Assembly: GCF_019175385.1 (NCBI RefSeq)
Contig: NC_083344.1
Location: 4,378,965-4,442,964, forward strand
Direction: 5' to 3'
Source: Lycium barbarum
Taxonomy: Eukaryota > Streptophyta > Magnoliopsida > Solanales > Solanaceae
Length of the DNA stretch: 64,000 nucleotides
Positions 57,401-64,000 of this stretch are shown one piece after another (position 1 is the stretch's first letter; every line of letters starts with the position of its first letter). Both the position numbers and the translations under genes were made by a program. The notes beneath the pieces are model-generated. The model had not been told where the DNA came from. It made no database searches and saw only the letters and a list, made by a program, of their open reading frames with translations.

Positions 57401-57831
57401 ACGATTTGGAACAGAGTTTTGATCATATCAACTCGGATCTTGATAGTATTACTACATCTAGCAACCTCTTATTTTCAAGGTCATGGCCGTTGAAACAAAA
57501 GAGCGTTCTCTTCGGTCATGTGAGTGATGCAGGATCGACATCAGGCGGTCCAGTGTCAGTTATCGAGCAGGAGAACAAAGAAAATCTTATGTCTTATGTT
57601 ATGAGTCTTGACCATGAAACAGTGCAGATGTGCACAAAACCGAAATTCAAAGAGACGATGAATCTGATTGAGAAGCAGTGTGCTGCGCTTTTTGGCGATG
57701 ATTGTGACGAAGTAGTTTTAACGTCGTTGGCGAGTATGAAGAGGTTTGCGTTAGAGGCTGTTGCTTTTGGGTCTTTCCTTTGGGATGCAGAAGATTATGT
57801 TAGGGCCTTTTATCGACTCAAGGAGAACTAA
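54437..57831 (+). CDS. DUF760 family protein, predicted chloroplast-targeted (UV-B-induced At3g17800-like)
   Basis: Two exons, 54437-54852 and 57045-57831, join in frame (CAC AG / G AGA) to 400 residues. The donor is AG|GTACGT and the acceptor is TGCCAG|G. The start is AATAATGG, with no upstream in-frame alternative seen. Residues 1 to about 55 are Ser/Thr/Lys-rich with few acids, like a plastid transit peptide. An Asn/Ser run (about 57-70) comes from AAT/AGT triplet repeats. Exon 2 carries the DUF760 core: ECRNAVEEVMYMLIVYKF, HLVPKLSKCMYNGRLEIWPC, KDWELESIYSSGILEIVKFH, then RVVYAASIRFGYFLKSASLR. The C-terminal half (LMSYVMSLDHETVQMCTKPK, ALFGDDCDEVVLTSLASMKR) is also typical. The family is plant- and cyanobacteria-associated. 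Its molecular function is not established; UV-B induction is known for one Arabidopsis member. No frame break was seen, so it is probably functional. Confidence 0.88.
54982..55230. mobile_element. Stowaway-like MITE in the DUF760 intron
   Basis: Inverted ends CTTCCTTTGTCCTAAATTAC and GCAATTTGGGACGGAG match the CTCCGTCCCAAATT Stowaway pattern. The TA duplication is not clean. Confidence 0.6.
55258..56100 (+). repeat. Dispersed ~155-bp intronic repeat, at least four copies
   Basis: GTAGGTCAACTTAACTTACT-type starts occur at about 55259, 55416, 55567 and 56056. They are accompanied by GTTGCAATTTAACAGGTCAT and GTGAGGCTTAATAT phrases. A first partial copy may lie at 54900-54965. Confidence 0.75.
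55615..55818. mobile_element. TIR MITE in the DUF760 intron
   Basis: Imperfect inverted ends AGGGCTCATTTGGTA and AACCAAACGACCCCT, with internal GGGATAA/TTATCCC repeats. The target duplication is unclear. The apparent - strand frame here is a by-product. Confidence 0.65.
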
Positions 57832-59388
57832 CAACACCAGAAAAAGGCGTTTTCAATCAAACGAAGCACGATCACATCGGAGCCTTGATCTCATTCACTC
57901 GGATATAACGAGGAAGTCCACTCTTGACTTTCACCATGTAAGTGGAAAATTGTGTATTCTGATAACACACCGGGCTTCTGTGTCCCCTTGAAAGAAAGAG
58001 CCTTGAGGTTACAGTATTTACTTGATGTATAAAGGATTTTCCTATCTGGTGTATCAATATTAGAAGATTTGGAGTTGTATAGAATATTATGTCCTCGTAT
58101 ATAAATAATGAGATGTATAGAACTTGCAATATTTTGGACTAATTACAAGTGGTAAAAGCAGGATATCTTGACCTCTATTGGCAAATAGTACGGTAGATTC
58201 CTTGTTCTATATTTTCAAGTGTTTTTAGCACAAACACAACTTACAGTAAGGTGATTCTAACCAGTTAAGATTGCACTAATTAGTCTACATGGTATTTAGT
58301 GAATCTCTTAATTTAGTCGAGCTCAACTTATTTGAGATTGAGATATATTTGATCGATTATTGATAACGGCTACCAAAGTTCCAACTATATATGATTGAAA
58401 ATTCTTTCTCCTATCTTTTATCAAGACAAAGAAAAGACAGAACTGAGGAATAAATATCGATGAGGGAACTAACATATTTTCTAGCTTCTTTTGTTCTTGA
58501 AGATTGATATGGGGTTATTTCTTTTTAATGACTGGAACTTATCAGTGACGGATATATCCGCTATTTCTTATGCTTTTTACAACATAAGTAAGCATATAAA
58601 AACTATATGGATATCGAAGAAGAATCAAGCCTGCGAAGATTGAGAAAAGAGAAAGTATCATGGTACATCGTCCTTCCCACAGCTTAAATCTCTTTCAATC
58701 ATAAACACGTGTAATCTCATCTCCAACGGAGACCACTTGACCAATTTCATCAACTTGAAAATTCGTTTAAAAGTTGCTGATTTGACGCTCTAATCGACTT
58801 GTTGGTTCCGCAGCTCAGGAGAAAGTTCCATTTGCTAGAAATAAATTAGTAGTAGACAACGTGAGAGGTTCATTTCTTCCCAACGGAACTTCATTGCCAT
58901 GCCGAGAATTTTCTGCCACAACGATGGCTATTTTGTGGTCAATCCTAGAAGCACTGAGCATAGGGATGAAGCACTTTATTTTGGATATGCCATCAATAAC
59001 AACATGTTATTATCAAAGCTTTGGGCGGGAGGGGGGTTCAATTTTAAAAAAGATGTATTGAGGACCAAATCTCCCTCTAAACTATTGGAGTGTGGTTTCT
59101 TTAAGTAGAACTAGGAGTGGTTTGGATAAAATCCTACTGTTTAGTGATGAGTGCACTACTAAATTAAATGAACTTCATATGCTCGTTTGCTAGTTTAGAT
59201 GGATGTCACTAAACCACTGCCACAACTTCTTCAAGTACAAAATTCTAATGATGGGGTGTTTGAACGAGAGGTGTGCTATAAAAGTAGAGGGTTGAAATTA
59301 AACCTGAAGCATCTAGTAATCCTGAGATGAATGAGAAGCAATCACAAATCAAAAGCTCGCAGAAATAACGAATTGATTAAAGAAAGAA
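57832..59388. other. DUF760 3' UTR and intergenic DNA, no further gene recognised
   Basis: The transcript probably ends by about 58110, where AATAAT (58104) is the nearest polyadenylation-like signal. Short frames at 58861-59108 on the + strand have no recognisable domain and overlap each other, so none is called. Confidence 0.5.
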
Positions 59389-60388
59389 GGAAAAGGGTCA
59401 AATATACCCCTCTACTTTAGTTTAATAGTTAAATACACTCTTCGTTAATCAAAGTAGATAAATATACCTCTTTCGTTAGTAAAAGTAGATAAATATACCC
59501 CTTCTGTTAAGAAAGTACACAAATATACCCCTCATTCGATAGAATCTTCAATTCCACCATTAATTACCCGATTTAACTTTAAAAAACTCATGTCCAACTC
59601 GCAAATTAAATTCTTTCCACCCAAATATACCCACCACCACTACAACCGACCCAACACAACCACCACCACCACTTCCACCACCACAACCAGTAAATTCTTC
59701 ATAATCATCCTTAACCACAACCCCAATTATTTTGTGCCTAAAACTTCAAGAGATTGTTGATTTTTAGTTTTTAATTTTAGATTAGAGGACCGCTGTTTAG
59801 AAAAGAGGCTTGTGGTAGGGATTTTCTAGCCTTTTGAGCCTAAAGCTTTCATTTTTATTAATTTTAATGTTGCTAGCTACTTGGATATGTGATACAATGC
59901 TACTTGAAAATTTTTATCTCAGTTTGCTCCAAGCCAAAGCTTTCTGTTGGATACCTAAGTATTTTATAAAGTGTGAAATATTATAATAATCATATTTGAC
60001 TTATGACAATCATGCTTTCTATGGTATTTCACATATGATATTCAATATTGTATTAAGGATTTAATGTATTTATTGAGATCGAATGATCTTTTTAATTTGT
60101 TTTGTTCAGTGATGTTCGAGGACATGGTTAAGGATGGTTATGAAGAATTTACTGGTTGTGGTGGTAGTGGTTGTGTTGGATCAGTTGTAGTGGTGGTGAG
60201 TATATTTGGATGGAAAGAATTTAATTTGCGGGTCGGGGCGGGCCAGGCATGGGTATTTTTAAGTTAAATCGGATAATTAATGGTGGAATTAGGGATTCTG
60301 TCAACTAAGGGGTACATTTGTGTACTTTCTTAACAGAAGGGGTATATTTATGTACGACTAACGAAAGGGGTATATTTGACCCTTTTCC
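59389..60388. mobile_element. Foldback element with ~330-bp inverted arms, 1.0 kb
   Basis: The left arm starts GGAAAAGGGTCAAATATACC and the right arm ends GGTATATTTGACCCTTTTCC. The arms remain complementary inward through the CACCACCACT / GTGGTGGT stretch to about 59725 and 60115. The centre (about 59730-60110) has no coding domain. The target duplication is unclear because the flanks are A-rich. The frame at 60064-60267 lies in the arm and is not a gene. Confidence 0.82.
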
Positions 60389-60625
60389 CAAAAAAGAATA
60401 TATAGAACTTTAAGCATTTTCTCTTCTCAGCAAGGGTTGAGAGTAAAAAAGGGTATCTGCATTGAAGGATTGCTGGTGAGAAGGTGTTGACAAAATCTAA
60501 CACAAAATGTCTCGAGGGGACATTGTTGAATGGATTGACTTCGGCTTAATTTCCTGAAACACAAGCGGATTGGGAACAATAGAACTAATCTATATTTATA
60601 TCATGTCATATGATATATCATATAT

Positions 60626-60629
<4 letters not shown>
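60389..60629. other. Intergenic, no gene recognised
   Basis: Contains CTTCTCAGCAAGGGTTGAGA and a GGACATTGTTGAATGG phrase that could be LTR debris. Nothing firm. Confidence 0.4.

Positions 60630-60667
<38 letters not shown>
60630..60667. repeat. (AT)n microsatellite at the Helitron 5' edge
   Basis: AT run directly before AAAAGTAGGCAAAAGCCCGA. It hides the exact start of the Helitron. Confidence 0.9.
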
Positions 60668-60671
<4 letters not shown>

Positions 60672-62769
60672 TAGGCAAAAGCCCGATGATGTGGCGCGAC
60701 TAAAATTCAGAAATCCTATTTATCTTTTTTACATAATTTTGACAATTAATTTCCATTTTTCCCTGGATAAACCATTAGGTTAACAAACTAACACACCGAT
60801 TTGCCCATTTTGCCGCTAAAGTAGCGACGGTAAAAAAGTGCCCTTTCCCAAATCTCCCTTCTTTCACTGTGGATCTCCTGTTCTTCTTCCTATCTCCCTG
60901 TTCTTGCCAACATCAATTCGCATAGACATTTGAAATCCCTCCAGGCCGCCCGGTATGCTGCTTTCCATTCTCGACCAATTTTTTTTAATTTTTTTTTTAC
61001 TTCTGCCGCATCAATTATTTCCATGTAGATTTTCTAAGACTACTTTCGTTCACTTAAAGATTTTCATGAGACTTTTCGGTGTTGGATAGATTGTTCTTTG
61101 CACATTAGTAAAGAAAAATGCATCCTTATGACTTTCCACAGTTATTGATTTTGAAAATCTGCCTTTTCTCTTTATATCAAATTCTGCAGCATAATTGCCC
61201 TGTTTTAAGGTGTTATTACTGATTTTATACACATGCTGCGTCATGTTCTTTTCCCGACCAGTAATAGCTAGCAGATGTTGAACCATGCTCTCCTTCAAAC
61301 CGTTATTGGACAAATCCTATTTGTTAGGATGCTCCAATTTGTTAGGACTGAAATTTCTCATTTTCTTCCTCTTAACATTTATTTTTACTCTTTTGCAACT
61401 ACATCTATGATTCAAATATATACAAGTAGCGAACTTTAGGTACACTTCGAAGTTTTATAACTATTAGGACTGCATTTCTCATTTTCTTCCTCTGAATTTT
61501 GTTTTACAAGTTTAATAAGTTGCCATTTTCATTTTGTCTCCAGATATCTTAAATTTGTTTAATGATTGATTATATCAAACATGTTAAACTCTCTTAATAT
61601 AATAATAATAATAAAATAAAAAAATATTAGAGACAAGATCTACATTTTTATTTTATTTTAATGAGAAGTGCTTATGTTTTATGAGCTCTTTTTTTCCAGA
61701 GTCATATGTTTACTTTGGTTCAGCAAATCTCATAGAATGAACTTCATTACCTTAAAAAATTAAATCCTCAAACTCCTTTTGATAGATGGATATTAACGGT
61801 GAAATCTTGCAAACAATGGACTAATTTGTAGCAGTTTGAAAAATGATCATGAAGTAGTGATATTTTCTGAGTACGTCTCTATTAACCGTAAGACTTGGAT
61901 CAGGCTAAAAAGGTGAGGCCTATGGATTTCTTGAACTCTCAAGGTCCATGGGTGCTTAGGCACTCTCCCTCACAACACTCTATTTTCTGTATTTTCTGTT
62001 TTCCTCATGGAAATATAAACAATGATGCACCTTGCTGCTCCCCTTCTCTTCGGATCAAATCTTTTTGAATCTGTCCGTGTTTTCTCGACACCTCTTTTAA
62101 TGCTGCATTTTAAGATGTACTATGAATTTTACTGTGGGAAAGCTTCATAATTTTCTTTTGAGTAGTATCAGTTTGCATTCTGCCGTTGTGCAAATCTTTT
62201 GAAAATGATATGACGGAAGCCTTTAGTAAATTAAATACTAAAGTTCCTATTAATATAACAATTTCATTAATATATTAATTTGAGTCCTTGGTCATTATTT
62301 TTCTTTTTATTGATGATGGTTTCGCCTACTTACAAAGTCTATCCAATATCGCCAGTTGTAAGTTCTATCTTTATTTTGGTTGAGGCTGCATCAGGTTTTC
62401 AGCAAGGAAAGAGCCGGATTTTACTGGGTTAAATCTGCTCTAATTAGAAGTTAAAATTTTCATCCATACTCCTAATCGTTGCACTTCAACAACAACACAT
62501 GAATGCCTTCCTATTCCTGCTTTCACTTTTTTTTTTTTTTTTTGTATGTGTGTGCGCTTTAATTGAGCTGATATTTTTAAACCTTCGATTGATGATTTAA
62601 ATTTGCCTGTACGTTGTGAAAATCAATGATGCCTCTCGCTGCTTTCTCCTCTTCTCGGTCCTTTATTTTTCCCTGACTTTCCTCAAGGTTCTCTCTGAGC
62701 TTGTCCATATCTTTTTTGTATAAAACCTAATTTTTCGTGTATTTGATATTCCTGCTCTTAATGCTATTA

Positions 62770-63032
62770 GAGCCCGTTTGGATTGGCTTATAAGTTGGCT
62801 TATAAGCTGTTTTCAGCTTTTTTGAGTGTTTGGCTGGCCAGCTTAAAGTCATTTTATGCTTAAAATAAGCTCAAAAAAATAATTGGACCCATTTAACTTA
62901 GTTTATCTAAAGCAGCTTATAAGCTGAAAACAGCTTATAAGCCAAAAAAAATAAGTTGGATTACCCCAACTTATTTTTTTCAGCTTATAAGCTGCAAACA
63001 GCTTTAAGCTATAAGCCAATCCAAACGGGCTC
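62770..63032. mobile_element. Foldback MITE with TTA duplication, inside the Helitron
   Basis: The 23-bp inverted repeats are perfect (GAGCCCGTTTGGATTGGC... and its complement), flanked by TTA (62767-62769 and 63033-63035). A 3-bp TTA/TNA duplication suggests PIF/Harbinger (Tourist-like) mobilisation. The interior is rich in CTTATAAGC palindromes. Confidence 0.88.
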
Positions 63033-63146
63033 TTAGCATCTTTCTGTTTCTTGCACATTGTGCATTCTTTGAGTTGGGGTTTAGCTATGATTACCATCGC
63101 CTATTAGAGTGATGTAACGATATATATAAAAGGTCTAAAAAGACAT

Positions 63147-63434
63147 GTGCTAACTGCAATGGGAAGTTCACAAATGCCGAAATCTACACGATGTCACTGC
63201 ATGGACTATTTAGAACATATGACAATAAAGGAATTATTAAACCTTTCAGATCAAGCAGAGAAGGCCAGCCATGATCACAAGGCTGGTAATATGGGAGATA
63301 TTTTGCAGAGCAAATATGAAGACAAAGTTAGCAAAGACATTACAAAATATGATCTTCTACCGTTGAGTAATGTAGTAGTTAGGGCCTGTTGGCCAAAAGG
63401 TTTTGACAGTTTTTCCCTTTCTCTTGAGCTTTAA
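63147..63434 (+). other. Unrecognised 95-codon open frame inside the Helitron
   Basis: Reads MTIKELLNLSDQAEKASHDH and MGDILQSKYEDKVSKDITKY in the middle, with a composition more protein-like than its surroundings. It could be a captured exon fragment, since Helitrons often carry these. I do not recognise the family, and the C-terminal part runs into AT-rich repeat sequence. Confidence 0.25.
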
Positions 63435-63647
63435 TTTTTGACACTTGGTAATAAAAACGTTTAATTACCAACAACAAAAAATTAACATAATTTTCACACT
63501 TTAATAAAAGAAGCAGTCTCAAGGATGGTTGTGGCAACTTTTCATTTTCCATATTTTTGGAGGAAAAAATCATCCCTACGGTCTTTAAATTCAGTTATGC
63601 TTTGATTTTTCTTTTATGACCGCGCAAAGCGCGGGCATGTACACTAG

Positions 63648-64000
63648 TATAATATAAAGTTAGGCATAACAAGGTGATGTGGCACCTCTCTATAGTCTCT
63701 ACTGCTATTTATCTTTTTTGACATTTTTCTCTTCAATTTCCCTCAAAATATTTGCTGAAATTAAAATCACTCTAGCAATAAGTCTATAATTATCTACATT
63801 TATTGCTCCATTAAAAGGTAAGTTAGTTTTCTTTTATCCATCATTTGCAAAAAAAATTACTGATTCATCTTTTCCTATTAAAAAGTTGGTTCTTTTTCTT
63901 TTCTCTTACCTGTATAGGATCATAGTTGGGATAGTAGGGAAGCTCCAAAAGCTTTAACATTTAAGCTGAGGAAATTAGAAGTACATACAAACGGATGAGG
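63648..64000 (+). mobile_element. 5' end of a second Helitron (runs off the window)
   Basis: TATAATATAAAGTTAGGCAT ... GGTGATGTGGCACC directly follows the first Helitron's CTAG. It parallels TATATATAAAAGTAGGC ... GATGATGTGGCGCG at that Helitron's 5' end. The 3' end is beyond the window. Confidence 0.55.

Larger units (their letters stand above)
60665..63647 (+). mobile_element. Non-autonomous Helitron
   Basis: The 3' end has a perfect 6-bp GC hairpin CCGCGC-AAA-GCGCGG (63620-63634), nine bases, then CTAG (63644-63647) followed by T. This is the classical Helitron terminus with A|T insertion. The 5' end, near TATAAAAGTAGGCAAAAGCC, resembles the sequence that follows the 3' end. No Rep/helicase domain is present. 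About 2.98 kb, with a MITE nested inside. Confidence 0.8.

Noticed and set aside
58861..59108. Possible gene fragment after the DUF760 gene
   Set aside because: Two overlapping short frames, no recognisable domain, no splice context. Cannot be supported.
61050..61313. 87-codon - strand frame in the Helitron
   Set aside because: No recognisable family. The AT-rich surroundings give frames of this size by chance.
1..64000. Bacterial-type operons, ribosome-binding sites, riboswitches, tRNA or rRNA genes
   Set aside because: The window is plant nuclear DNA. No tRNA or rRNA gene was recognised; the tRNA-Arg similarity is only the retroelement primer sites.

Overview
The window is plant nuclear DNA and is almost entirely transposons. 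It holds one recognisable host gene, at 54437-57831: two exons, a predicted plastid transit peptide and a DUF760 domain. Evidence for a eudicot, probably Solanaceae (inferred from general familiarity with these repeat families, not from a search): LTR retrotransposons with tRNA-Arg-type primer sites, Stowaway MITEs with TA target duplications, a Helitron 3' end, and a 20-kb-class Ogre/Tat element with a very long LTR.

Layout. 1-3560 is the decayed 3' part of a Ty1/copia element on the + strand. 3561-7110 is AT-rich intergenic DNA with microsatellites and a Stowaway MITE, ending in the left arm of an old inverted-repeat element. That element is split by a nested block of about 45.9 kb (7111-53008), flanked on both sides by the same 5-bp duplication, CACGT. 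The block is built as follows. (a) Element A, a short non-autonomous gypsy element on the + strand (7111-11305), has a 2.6-kb solo LTR inside its first LTR. (b) A's second LTR is joined directly to the reverse transcriptase of element B, a related gypsy element on the - strand. B runs in pieces (11306-11861, 27685-28675, 51701-53008) to its own LTR at the right edge. The outer ends of the block are therefore both U3 ends of the same LTR family, in inverted orientation. (c) A + strand non-autonomous element, called D here (11862-27684), interrupts B and replaces B's protease region. D has 1.28-kb LTRs and four arrays of a 41-bp tandem repeat, in three tandemly duplicated tails plus one truncated upstream copy. 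(d) A near-complete but stop-riddled Ogre-type element on the - strand (28681-51695; LTRs about 4.6 kb; target duplication GTAGT) splits B's gag. (e) Its 5' LTR is itself split by a 2.3-kb solo LTR (47775-50079; target duplication AATAG).

D and the Ogre element appear to be a non-autonomous/autonomous pair. They share LTR ends, the R-U5 region, the tRNA-Arg primer site, about 300 bp of 5' leader, a gag N-terminal motif, the polypurine tract and a repeated 3' module around GATACGTAGGC. The Ogre element shows ORF1, gag with a zinc knuckle, protease, a predicted in-frame intron of 174 bp, RT, two RNase H domains and integrase. Most of its stop codons look like C-to-T or G-to-A changes.

Right of the nest are the second arm of the split host element, a second Stowaway MITE, the DUF760 gene (2.2-kb intron full of MITEs and a dispersed repeat), a 1.0-kb foldback element, and a Helitron (about 60665-63647) that seems to be followed directly by the 5' end of another. 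Boundaries marked by target duplications are firm. Identity levels, ages and mechanisms are judged by eye.
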